NCBI GenBank assembly: GCA_944386555.1
Contig: CALXBN010000008.1
Location: forward strand, 1-64,000
Reading direction: 5' to 3'
From: an uncultured Ruthenibacterium sp.
Lineage (GTDB): Bacteria; Bacillota; Clostridia; Oscillospirales; Ruminococcaceae
Length of the DNA: 64,000 nt
Positions 34,180 to 42,516 of the stretch are shown in pieces; positions within the stretch are counted from its first letter, which is position 1, and each line of letters begins with the position of its first letter. Both the position numbers and the translations under genes were made by a program. The notes under the pieces were generated by a model. The model was not told the origin of the DNA and searched no databases. It saw only the letters and a program-made list of their open reading frames with translations.

Positions 34180-35775
34180 CTATTGCCTTTCGCCCGGGGC
34201 CCCGGGCCCGGCACGCCGTTCCAGATCCACCATGAGCTGGCGGCGCGCGCGAAGAAGCACTTCGCCTTCGGGCGTATAGCTGCAGGACGAAATACAGACG
34301 GGCCGGATCAGATCCTCCGCTTCTTCCTGTGACCCATCCATCAGCTGGAACAGCAGCTCGCAGTCCTCCGCACCGCCGCGCTGGGCTTCAAAGCGCATAC
34401 TGCGCAAAGGCCCGTGCGCGCCGGGGTAGACGATGTGGGCATCTCCGGCCGGCAGCAGAGCGCCCTTGTGCGGACAGCAGGCACTGTGCCAGATATCCTG
34501 CCCGATGTAATAATTGAACCCCCAGTGCAGATAACCGCTCAGCCGGTAAAGCGCGGCCATCCAGAGGACCGCGCGGCTCACAGTAAGCGGCAGGTCCATG
34601 CTTCGGTTCATCGCGCGGCCCGCCGGGAATGCGCAGGTATAAAACCACATGGTTTCCCCGGCGCCCTTGAGGCGGTCAAAAATTTCCCGGTGCTTTTCAT
34701 AGGTATCCAGCTTGGGAACCCAGATGTCCAGCCCGCCGCCCAGTTCAGCCGCCTCCACGGCATCAAGGATGGGAACGCCCGGAAGGAATTTCCGGCAGAC
34801 GGCAGCCAGGATGCGGTAAGCGGCCGTATTGTGCACCTGCGGCTCGTCGGCAAGCGCCTGCGCAATCCGTCCCTGCCAGCCGTTTTGCCGGATGACCCGG
34901 GCCCAGGAGGAAAAATAGAGCCGAAGCTGGAAGTAGCCCTCCAGCGTGGTGACGCCGGTGCTCTCGTCCCAGAAGGGATAGTATTCAGCGCCCGTCCATT
35001 CGGCCCAATGCGCAATATGCCCGCCGCACAGCCAGGGCGCGCCCGCCTCCAGCGCAATCCGGCCGGCCTGTTCCGCGGCGGAAAAATCAAAGCCCGCAAG
35101 CCGGCCGTTTTGATACACCGGCCGCCCGGGCGGCAGCAGGATATGCGTGCAGCGCATCTCCAGCTGTGCGCGGATGTATGCGCGCAGCAGGCGCCGCTGC
35201 GCTTGCCGGCCCTCCGCGCCGGGGTGCTGGGCAGCGATATTTTCATAGCAGAAAAAATTCAGCATGCCAAGGCGGGCGCTGCCGAGATCCGGGACGCACA
35301 CGTCATAGACACGGCAGGAAACGGGGCATGCCAGTTCCTCCCCGCCGCAGGCCAGCCGGAAAACGCCGGTGTAAAGGCCGGGCGCCTGCTGCGCGGAAAT
35401 CTCCGCCGACAGGTAGAACGCGCGCCCCGCGCATATCCCGCCGCAGCAGGGCGAAAGGGCGTCGTACACCTCGAACGGGGCTTTCCGCGTCACATAATCC
35501 CGGCACAAGGCGTAGTCCGTTGTGGTCATCAGCGTGGGAGCCGTGTTTTCATTGACCACAACGGGAAGCAGCTCATAGATCTGCACGGCGGGGCCGCCCG
35601 GAGAGGACCAGGCAAAGGAGACATGGACCGGCCCGCCCTCCGCGGGCGGCGCGGCAAGAAGCTGAAAACCCGCATGCCCGCCCCGGGGCGCGTCCAGACG
35701 TGCCGCCCTGGCCCCTGAAAGGGGCGTGTCCGGGAACAGCCAGGTGCAGTCGTCAAAAACAGAATAATCCATCAT
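34180..35775 (-). CDS. DUF4091 protein, GH123-like glycosidase (cytoplasmic)
   Basis: A 531-residue protein with an N-terminal beta-rich region and a C-terminal TIM barrel of the DUF4091 (GH123-like) type. The adjacent acid pair typical of GH123, Asp-Glu, occurs in QALADEPQVHN near residue 308, and YLHWGFNYY is the other strong family mark. GH123 enzymes are beta-N-acetylgalactosaminidases using substrate-assisted catalysis. No signal peptide, so it would act inside the cell. It follows the sensor kinase gene by one base, last in the response regulator-kinase operon. ATGs at 35775 and 35772 are both possible; GGAGG spacing slightly favours the second. Exact specificity is inference. Confidence 0.75.
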   Translation of the reverse strand: MMDYSVFDDCTWLFPDTPLSGARAARLDAPRGGHAGFQLLAAPPAEGGPVHVSFAWSSPGGPAVQIYELLPVVVNENTAPTLMTTTDYALCRDYVTRKAPFEVYDALSPCCGGICAGRAFYLSAEISAQQAPGLYTGVFRLACGGEELACPVSCRVYDVCVPDLGSARLGMLNFFCYENIAAQHPGAEGRQAQRRLLRAYIRAQLEMRCTHILLPPGRPVYQNGRLAGFDFSAAEQAGRIALEAGAPWLCGGHIAHWAEWTGAEYYPFWDESTGVTTLEGYFQLRLYFSSWARVIRQNGWQGRIAQALADEPQVHNTAAYRILAAVCRKFLPGVPILDAVEAAELGGGLDIWVPKLDTYEKHREIFDRLKGAGETMWFYTCAFPAGRAMNRSMDLPLTVSRAVLWMAALYRLSGYLHWGFNYYIGQDIWHSACCPHKGALLPAGDAHIVYPGAHGPLRSMRFEAQRGGAEDCELLFQLMDGSQEEAEDLIRPVCISSCSYTPEGEVLLRARRQLMVDLERRAGPGAPGERQ

Positions 35776-35776
35776 T

Positions 35777-37579
35777 CTACCTCCTGTTTTCCGGGGTGTT
35801 TTCTTCCACGGCCGGGATGCGGATGGTCACCAGCGTCCCCTGCCCGGGTGCGCTTTCGCAGGAAAGCCCATACGGCGGCCCATATGCAAGGTGCAGGCGC
35901 TCGTTGATATTCCGCACGCCGTAGCCGCCCTTTGTGTTGGCGCTGGAAAGCTCTGCGGAAAAATTGTCCTCCAGCGTCTGCCGGTCCATCCCCACGCCGT
36001 CATCCCGTACCGTGATGCAAAGCTCGCCGTCCCGGCGGCGGACCGTGATCTGCAGGCTGCCCGTTTTGTCCGGGCGCTCAAAAATCCCATGGATGATGGC
36101 ATTTTCAATGATCGGCTGCAAAATGATTTTGATGATCAGGCACTGCTCTGTATCCGGGGCCACATCCCACTCCACATGAATCCGGTTTTCAAAGCGCATA
36201 TTCTGGATCTCCACATACAGGCGCGCATGTTTCAGCTCGTCTGCCAGAGGGATCACTTCGCGGCCCCGGCTCAGGGACAGACGGTAAAACTGGGCGAGGG
36301 CATTGACCATTTTGCTGATCTGCGGCACATGGTTGGCGATGGCCGTGCAATTGATCAGATCCAGCGAATTGTACAGGAAATGCGGGTTGATCTGCGCCTG
36401 CAGCGCCTTCAGCTCCAGCGCCTTGATCTGCTGGCCCTGTTCCAGCTTCTCGTCCATCAGCGTATCAATCTGCGCCATCATATTGCTGAAGCTGCCCATC
36501 AGCTGGCCGATCTCGTCCTGTCCGGCCGGTTCCAGGCGGGCGGATACGTCACCCTGTTCCACGGCATGCATGGTGTCGTTCAGCCGCAGCAGGCGGCGCA
36601 GCATGGACTGGCTCAGCAGGTAGGCCAGCAGATAGGCCGTTACCGCCAGAAACAGAACCACTACGAACAGTTCCGTACGCAGCTCATGGCTGGCGCGGAA
36701 AATATCATCGTGGGGCAGCGCGGCAGCCAGTGCCCAGCCGGAATGTGCAAGCCGGCTGTACTGTGTGTGGAAGGCCCCGTTTTCCGTCTCCAGGTCGTTC
36801 CAGCCCGCCGGCAGGCTGCGGTCAATTTTGAAAGCCAGAGCGTCCATCGCACTGTTTTCGGCCGCAGAGCTGCACAAAATGCGCCCCTGGTCCATCAGGA
36901 ACATCACGCCGTTCTGGGTAATGGTGCTGCGGCTCACGGCGGAGGCAATTCGCTGCGCGGCGAGGTCCACGCGCAGAACGGCCAGCGGCTCCTGCACATG
37001 GCTGGGGTCATAAATCACGCGCATCAGGGAATACCAGCCCCGTTCGCCGGCGGGCTGGTCGGAGAAATCTTCCGGCGCGAACCAGCGCGTAGGCTCTTCG
37101 GGCGACAGCGCCTGCAGCCACCTGCTGTCCTGCACGGATTCCAGAGAAACGATATCGGTGGAATTGGTGTAAAGATAGTCGCTGCTCACATACAGGCGGA
37201 TGCGGTCCACATCCGCCAGGGAGCGCAGATGTTCAAACGTCATGGAAATCCTGTCCCGGTCCTCCAGGCGCTGGATATAGGAGGTATCGGCCGGGTCGCT
37301 GGCGGCCAGAGTGTACAGCGTAGGATCCATGACCAGAATATCCACCACCTGTGCCAGACGCCCCAACAGGTCGTTGACCGCATTCTCTGTGTCCTCAAAT
37401 GCCTTTTGTGCCGAGGAAAACGTCTGCTCTTCGATCACTCTGTTGATGCGGTGGAAAGCGTACAGCGTAAACAGCCCGAGGGGAAGCAGCAGCAGCAGGA
37501 AATAGATGCACAGCAGTTTCGTGCGCAGTTTTCCGTCCAGCAGCAGTGAGCGGCCCCAGGCATACAGCTTATTCTTCAT
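35777..37579 (-). CDS. Sensor histidine kinase, YesM type
   Basis: A 600-residue membrane kinase: helix near residues 20-42, an extracytoplasmic Cache-like sensor to about 300, a second helix (about 300-322), HAMP linker, then the His_kinase domain with phosphorylated His in QAQINPHFLYNSLDLIN (near 397) and an ATPase domain with IIENAIIHGI (N box) and DDGVGMD (G1 box). YesM/YesN pairs regulate extracellular polysaccharide use in Firmicutes. It overlaps the response regulator gene by 11 bases. It probably senses the oligosaccharide taken up by the divergent importer. Confidence 0.92.
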   Translation of the reverse strand: MKNKLYAWGRSLLLDGKLRTKLLCIYFLLLLLPLGLFTLYAFHRINRVIEEQTFSSAQKAFEDTENAVNDLLGRLAQVVDILVMDPTLYTLAASDPADTSYIQRLEDRDRISMTFEHLRSLADVDRIRLYVSSDYLYTNSTDIVSLESVQDSRWLQALSPEEPTRWFAPEDFSDQPAGERGWYSLMRVIYDPSHVQEPLAVLRVDLAAQRIASAVSRSTITQNGVMFLMDQGRILCSSAAENSAMDALAFKIDRSLPAGWNDLETENGAFHTQYSRLAHSGWALAAALPHDDIFRASHELRTELFVVVLFLAVTAYLLAYLLSQSMLRRLLRLNDTMHAVEQGDVSARLEPAGQDEIGQLMGSFSNMMAQIDTLMDEKLEQGQQIKALELKALQAQINPHFLYNSLDLINCTAIANHVPQISKMVNALAQFYRLSLSRGREVIPLADELKHARLYVEIQNMRFENRIHVEWDVAPDTEQCLIIKIILQPIIENAIIHGIFERPDKTGSLQITVRRRDGELCITVRDDGVGMDRQTLEDNFSAELSSANTKGGYGVRNINERLHLAYGPPYGLSCESAPGQGTLVTIRIPAVEENTPENRR

Positions 37580-38678
37580 AGCAGTTCATGTTCTCCTGAT
37601 ACAATTTCGGGTGGATCCCTACTTCTTTGGTAAACAGCTTTACAAAATACTTGCCGTCGGAATAGCCGACGCTGTGGGCCACTTCGTACAGCTTGCGGCT
37701 GGGGTCCGCCAGCAGCTTTTTCGCCTGTGCCATCCGCAGCTGCGTCAGCTTCTGGTTGATGGTCAGGCCGGAATTCCTTTTATAAGCGCTGCACAGGTAG
37801 GTATGTACGAACCCCAGGTCGGACGCGGTGCTTTGGACGGTGAGCGTGCAGTCCATATAATGGCGGGAAAGATATTCGTTGACCCGCGTTACCAGGTCCT
37901 GCGCATTATTTTCGGCGGCCTGGAAATATTCCTGCATCACATCGGTCAGCGCTTTCCACAGAAGCTGCAGGGTGGGCTGCTTGGCCGCCGTGTACAGCAA
38001 ATAGTCTCCCTGCTGGGACACGGCGGTGATCCTGCGGCTTTCGGCTGCGGCCAGAAGCAGAAACACGATCTGGCAGTAAATATTGCGCACCACTTCCGGC
38101 GGCGTGCCTTCGCACTGGCGAATGTCGCGGTAAAGCTGCGCCAGGGCTTCCTGCGCCTCGTGCCGCCTTTTGTGGCGGATCAGATTGCCCAGCGCGGTAA
38201 ATTTCTGCTTTTCATACTTGTAAACCTTCCCGTTGGAGGGCTGTGAAAAATCGCCGTTTTCCCCGCGGTAGAACAGCAGCTGCGGGTCCGGCAGAGACCG
38301 CGTGTTCAATTCGGCCACAATGTCCCGCAGCACGCCCGTCAGTTCCTCCAAGTCAATGGGCTTTTCCACATAGCTGGCCGCTTTCAGCTTGATTGCCCCT
38401 TTCAGATACTCCTTGTCCGTATAGCCGCTCAAAAAGACAAACTGGCAATCGGGGTACATCTCGCGCACCTTCGCCGCCAGCTCCAGGCCGTTCATACGGG
38501 GCATTTTGACATCGCTGATGAGGATATCCGGACGGTGAAGCCTGGCCAGCTCCAGTGCCTGCTGGCCGTCCTCGGCCTCCGTCACCTTTGTGATCTGAAG
38601 CTCATCCCAGGGCAGGTAATTTTTCAATACCTCCCGGGGCATTTTTTCATCGTCTACAAGCAGCACGGAAAGACACAT
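37569..38678 (-). CDS. Response regulator with AraC DNA-binding domain, YesN type
   Basis: A 369-residue regulator: receiver domain (LLVDDEKMPRE acidic pocket, phosphorylated Asp56 in ISDVKMP, switch Lys in VEKPIDL), a helical middle region, and a C-terminal AraC domain with two helix-turn-helix units (VQSTASDLGFVHTYLCSAY and YEVAHSVGYSDGKYFVKLF). It is the first gene of the operon with the kinase and the GH123-like gene, divergent from the sugar importer, which it most likely activates. Confidence 0.92.
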   Translation of the reverse strand: MCLSVLLVDDEKMPREVLKNYLPWDELQITKVTEAEDGQQALELARLHRPDILISDVKMPRMNGLELAAKVREMYPDCQFVFLSGYTDKEYLKGAIKLKAASYVEKPIDLEELTGVLRDIVAELNTRSLPDPQLLFYRGENGDFSQPSNGKVYKYEKQKFTALGNLIRHKRRHEAQEALAQLYRDIRQCEGTPPEVVRNIYCQIVFLLLAAAESRRITAVSQQGDYLLYTAAKQPTLQLLWKALTDVMQEYFQAAENNAQDLVTRVNEYLSRHYMDCTLTVQSTASDLGFVHTYLCSAYKRNSGLTINQKLTQLRMAQAKKLLADPSRKLYEVAHSVGYSDGKYFVKLFTKEVGIHPKLYQENMNCYEE

Positions 38679-38717
38679 GGGCAGGATCCTCTCTTGAACG
38701 TTTTGTGCATTGTATAT

Positions 38718-38746
38718 AATATATCTTAAAATATTAAATAGTTCAA
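38718..38746 (-). promoter_or_regulatory. Promoter of the response regulator-kinase operon
   Basis: Minus strand: -35 TTGAAC, 17-base spacer, -10 TATATT. A weak plus-strand candidate for the importer (TTGTTT at about 38818, 17 bases, TACCAT) lies in the same gap and would fit an activator-dependent promoter. Confidence 0.6.
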
Positions 38747-38887
38747 TGCAATTTGATGCAAAAGGTGAAAAAACGAAGAAAAAACATAATTTTTCCCTCC
38801 AATCATAATCCGCTCCCGTTGTTTTGGATGGCGGCGTTTGTTACCATAGAATCAGACAAACCGAGTACATGAAAGGGGCGGAATGCG

Positions 38888-39814
38888 ATGAAGAAGCACA
38901 AAAGCCTTCTGCTGAAGGATCTCCGGGAAAACCGCGTCAAGTGGCTGATGATCCTTCCGGCGGCCATCGTTGTGATCCTGATGTGCTATATCCCGATGGG
39001 CGGCATTGTGCTGGCCTTCAAGGAGTACAACTATCACGACGGGATCTTCGGAAGCCCTTGGGTGGCTTTCAAAAATTTCGAGTATTTCTTCCAGTCCGGC
39101 AAGGCGTTTACCGTGACGCGGAACACCATCCTTTACAACATTGCATTCCTGCTGGTGAACACGCTGCTGCAGATCACCTGTGCCATCCTGCTTTCAGAGC
39201 TTGCCGGGAAATGGTTCAAGCGGATCACGCAATCCGTGATGTTCTTCCCCTACTTCATTTCCTGGGTGGTTGTGGGCGCGTTCGTATACAACATGTTCAA
39301 TTTTGAATTCGGCGCAGTCAACACGTTCCTGGAAAAGATCGGCGCCGATCCCATTGACGTGTATTCCAACAAGGCAGTGTGGCCCTTCATCCTGATTGCG
39401 GTCAGCGCATTCAAAAACGTCGGCTACGGCACAGTGATGTATCTTGCCAGTATCATGAACATCGACAGCCAGCTTTACGAAGCTGCCGACCTGGACGGCG
39501 CCACCATGTGGCAGAAGATCCGGTACATCACGCTGCCGTGCATCCGGCCCACCATCGTGATTCTGTTCCTGCTGGCGATCGGCACCATCATGAAGGGTGA
39601 TTTCCAGATGTTCTGGCAGGTTACCGGCAACAACCCCATGGTGCTGGATGTAACAGACGTCATCGACACCTATGTGACGCGTTCGCTGCTGGAGCTGCAG
39701 GAGTTCGGCATGACCAGCGCGGCCGGCCTGTATCAGTCGGTATTTTCGTTCATCCTGGTCCTGCTGGCGAACAAGCTGGTCAAAAAAGTTGAGCCGGACT
39801 ACGCGCTGTTCTGA
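38888..39814 (+). CDS. Sugar ABC importer permease, LplB type
   Basis: A 308-residue membrane protein with about six helices. The ATPase-contact loop reads YEAADLDGATMWQKIRYITL, a typical EAA motif of carbohydrate importers with multitask ATPases (MsmK type); no ATPase gene is present locally, as usual for this class. The motif GLYQSVFSFILVLLANKLVK near the end is characteristic of LplB. ATG at 38888. First gene of importer-binding protein-glycosidase-GH123 operon. Confidence 0.92.
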   Translation: MKKHKSLLLKDLRENRVKWLMILPAAIVVILMCYIPMGGIVLAFKEYNYHDGIFGSPWVAFKNFEYFFQSGKAFTVTRNTILYNIAFLLVNTLLQITCAILLSELAGKWFKRITQSVMFFPYFISWVVVGAFVYNMFNFEFGAVNTFLEKIGADPIDVYSNKAVWPFILIAVSAFKNVGYGTVMYLASIMNIDSQLYEAADLDGATMWQKIRYITLPCIRPTIVILFLLAIGTIMKGDFQMFWQVTGNNPMVLDVTDVIDTYVTRSLLELQEFGMTSAAGLYQSVFSFILVLLANKLVKKVEPDYALF

Positions 39815-39838
39815 CACGGCGGGAAAGGAGAAGCCACC

Positions 39839-40753
39839 ATGACAAAAGCAAGCCATATCTCCAGAAAGCCGGTCGGCCGGGACAGGGTCATCTTTAATAT
39901 CCTGTCGCACATCATCCTGGCGGTGCTGTCGGCCTGCTGCCTGCTGCCGTTCATCCTGGTGCTGAGCGGTTCGTTTTCCGACCAGACTTCGATCCTGACC
40001 CACGGCTACCAGCTTCTGCCGGAAAACTTTTCTCTTGACGCCTATAAGACGCTGTTCAAGATCCCGGAAGATCTGCTGCGGGCCTACGGCGTGACGATCC
40101 TGGTCACATTCACCGGTACCTTCCTGGGGCTGTTTCTCACCAGCATGGCGGCCTATGTGCTGTCCTGCCGAAGCTTCCGCTTCCGCTATCATGTGTCGTT
40201 CTTCTTCTACTTCACGTCCATTTTCGGCGGCGGCCTGGTGCCCTGGTATATCTTCAACACCAAATACCTGCATTTTCACAACAATATCATCGCGCTGATC
40301 CTTCCGATCCTGATCAATGTGACCTATCTGCTGATCTTGAAAAGCTACATGACCAGCATTCCCGAAGCGCTGTACGAATCGGCAAAGCTGGACGGCGCAG
40401 GCGATTTTACCATCTACTGGCACGTGGCGCTGCCCTTGTGCAAAGCCGGCCTTGCCACAGTGGGGCTGTTCATCGCGCTGAATTACTGGAACGACTGGTA
40501 CAACGCCATGCTGTTCCTGGATGAAGGGCGAAGCGATTTGTACCCGCTCCAATATTTCCTGAACAATATCCTTACAAAGGCGCAGGCGCTCAGTGCGGCA
40601 GCGGCCCGCAGCGGCCTGCCCATGAGCGACGTGCCCAGCGAACCCATGAAGCTGGCCATGACAGTAGTGGCCACCGGCCCGATCATCCTGCTGTACCCCT
40701 TCCTTCAGAAATATTTCGTGAAGGGCGTGACCATCGGCGCGGTAAAGGGCTGA
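39839..40753 (+). CDS. Sugar ABC importer permease, YtcP/AraQ type
   Basis: A 304-residue partner permease with about six helices; EAA-type loop YESAKLDGAGDFTIYWHVAL and the family block NYWNDWYNAMLFL. It follows LplB by 24 bases with GGAAAGGAG upstream of the ATG. Together the two permeases form the channel for an oligosaccharide delivered by the next gene's product. Confidence 0.92.
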   Translation: MTKASHISRKPVGRDRVIFNILSHIILAVLSACCLLPFILVLSGSFSDQTSILTHGYQLLPENFSLDAYKTLFKIPEDLLRAYGVTILVTFTGTFLGLFLTSMAAYVLSCRSFRFRYHVSFFFYFTSIFGGGLVPWYIFNTKYLHFHNNIIALILPILINVTYLLILKSYMTSIPEALYESAKLDGAGDFTIYWHVALPLCKAGLATVGLFIALNYWNDWYNAMLFLDEGRSDLYPLQYFLNNILTKAQALSAAAARSGLPMSDVPSEPMKLAMTVVATGPIILLYPFLQKYFVKGVTIGAVKG

Positions 40754-40786
40754 TATTGGAAATGGCGCATTCCCTATGCGTTATGA

Positions 40787-40792
40787 TATAAT
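40787..40792 (+). promoter_or_regulatory. Extended -10 promoter before the binding-protein gene
   Basis: TGATATAAT (TG-N-TATAAT) about 18 bases before the ATG, with no good -35. A small inverted repeat (CGCAT...ATGCG) is just upstream. The site may add transcription for the binding protein, which is needed in excess. Confidence 0.4.
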
Positions 40793-40810
40793 TAAAAAGG
40801 AGGAATATCC

Positions 40811-42415
40811 ATGAAAAAGTTAGCAAGAACACTGGCGCTCTTTTTATCGGCAGTTATGATGCTGGGCGTATTCAGCGCCTGCAGCTCTTCCGGAAATTCC
40901 GGTTCGGCCCCTGCGCAGGCAAGCGGAAGCACCGCGGCGGTCTCTGCCTCTGCGGCTGAACCCGGCAAGCCGGATATCTCGGAAGAAGTGACCCTGACCA
41001 TGTACCTGATCGGCGACCGTCCGGTAGACAACGACATGGTGTTTGAAAAGATCAATGAGCGGCTGAAAGAAGAGATCAACGCCACCATCGACGTAAAATT
41101 CATGAGCTGGAGCGAATATGAGCAGAAGTATCCGCTGATCTTTGCCTCCGGTGAGGACTGGGATATCATTTTCACAGCAGACTGGTGCTTCTACAACGCC
41201 CAGGCCACCAAGCAGGGCTTCTGGGAGATTACCCCCGAAGCGCTGGAGACCTACGCGCCCATGACCGCCGAGAGCATGTATCCCGAGGCATGGGAACAGG
41301 CCCAGGTAGACGGAAAAGTGTATATGCTGCCCATGAACTATCAGGAGCTGACCGCCTATGTCTGGATGGCCCGCGGCGACCTGATGGAGAAATACAGCAT
41401 CGAATCCCTCAATACCTTTGACGAAGTTGAGGCGTACATGCAGGCCATTGTAGACAATGAACCCTCCATGATCCCGCTGGATGTCGGCTCCGACTATGAC
41501 CGGCAGTTTGTGTTTGACCTGCTGTGGAATGTGGAATCCAACGCCCGCGGCGACGACCGCTATGCCGTGCTGCCGCCGTCGAGCCTGATTACCTGCGTGG
41601 GTGAAAACGATGCGCAGGCCAATGTGATGAGCACGCTGGATACCGATATCTTCCTGGACGTGCTGACCCGCGTGAAAGACTGGAAAGACCGCGGCTTCTG
41701 GAGCAAGAACGCCGTTGTGAACACCCAGAACAACACAGAGAGCTTCCAGGCCGGCAAATCCGCGCTGGCTGTGATGAACATCAACACCGCCAAGAGCCTG
41801 TATGCAACGCTGCAGGCCGAGCATCCGGAGTGGGACGTGCAGGTGTTCGACGCCATGAATGGCGCGCCGGCAACGATCCAGTCCTACCTGGCCAACGGCA
41901 TGAGCATCTTCTCCAAATCCAAGCACCCGGAACGCGCTTTGATGGCGCTGGATTACCTGCGCAACGACGAAATCTGCCACAACCTGTTCAGCTACGGCAT
42001 CGAAGGCGTGCATTGGGAAGCCGTGGGCGAACACGGCCTGAAATCCCTGCCGCAGAGCACCAACTACGCCTATGACGGCAACTGCAACTGGGGCATCCGC
42101 AACGACAAGTTCTGGCGCACGGTTGAGGGCGGTATCCCCAATTTGGAGGAGCTGACGGACACCTGGAAAGCGAACGCCCGCAGCGGACGCTATCTGACCT
42201 TTGTATTTGACGATTCCGAAGTCAAAAACGAGGTAGCCGCTGTGACCGAGATCTACAACTCCGATTACAAGCTGCTGCAGCTCGGCTTCACAGACGACCC
42301 TGAAGGCGATGTGGAAAAGCTGAAGGCCAAACTGGAGTCCGCCGGTGCGGCAACGATTCGGGAGGCATTCCATACGCAGGTACTGGAATTCCTTGAAAAA
42401 CATCCTGTTGAATAA
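40811..42415 (+). CDS. Sugar ABC importer substrate-binding lipoprotein
   Basis: A 534-residue extracellular solute-binding lipoprotein of the LipO type. Lipobox VFSAC puts the lipidated Cys at 24, followed by a Ser/Gly/Ala linker. The start of the mature domain (EEVTLTMYLIGDRPVDNDMV) and the LIFASGEDWDIIFTADW stretch are typical of proteins working with LplB/YtcP permeases. It is larger than ordinary sugar-binding proteins, which suits oligosaccharide ligands. Located between the permeases and a secreted glycosidase. Confidence 0.92.
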   Translation: MKKLARTLALFLSAVMMLGVFSACSSSGNSGSAPAQASGSTAAVSASAAEPGKPDISEEVTLTMYLIGDRPVDNDMVFEKINERLKEEINATIDVKFMSWSEYEQKYPLIFASGEDWDIIFTADWCFYNAQATKQGFWEITPEALETYAPMTAESMYPEAWEQAQVDGKVYMLPMNYQELTAYVWMARGDLMEKYSIESLNTFDEVEAYMQAIVDNEPSMIPLDVGSDYDRQFVFDLLWNVESNARGDDRYAVLPPSSLITCVGENDAQANVMSTLDTDIFLDVLTRVKDWKDRGFWSKNAVVNTQNNTESFQAGKSALAVMNINTAKSLYATLQAEHPEWDVQVFDAMNGAPATIQSYLANGMSIFSKSKHPERALMALDYLRNDEICHNLFSYGIEGVHWEAVGEHGLKSLPQSTNYAYDGNCNWGIRNDKFWRTVEGGIPNLEELTDTWKANARSGRYLTFVFDDSEVKNEVAAVTEIYNSDYKLLQLGFTDDPEGDVEKLKAKLESAGAATIREAFHTQVLEFLEKHPVE

Positions 42416-42433
42416 CCGCAACGCAGAAAGGGA

Positions 42434-42477
42434 GGCGGAACTGTTCCAAACCGGGGATCGTTCCGCCCCCATTTTTA
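42434..42477 (+). terminator. Hairpin with T run between binding-protein and glycosidase genes
   Basis: GGCGGAAC and GTTCCGCC pair around an 18-base loop and are followed by CCCATTTTTAT. It may be a partial terminator that lowers glycosidase expression relative to the binding protein. Confidence 0.55.
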
Positions 42478-42516
42478 TGCCCGATTATCAACCGCCAAAA
42501 CAACAGGGAAATGAAT

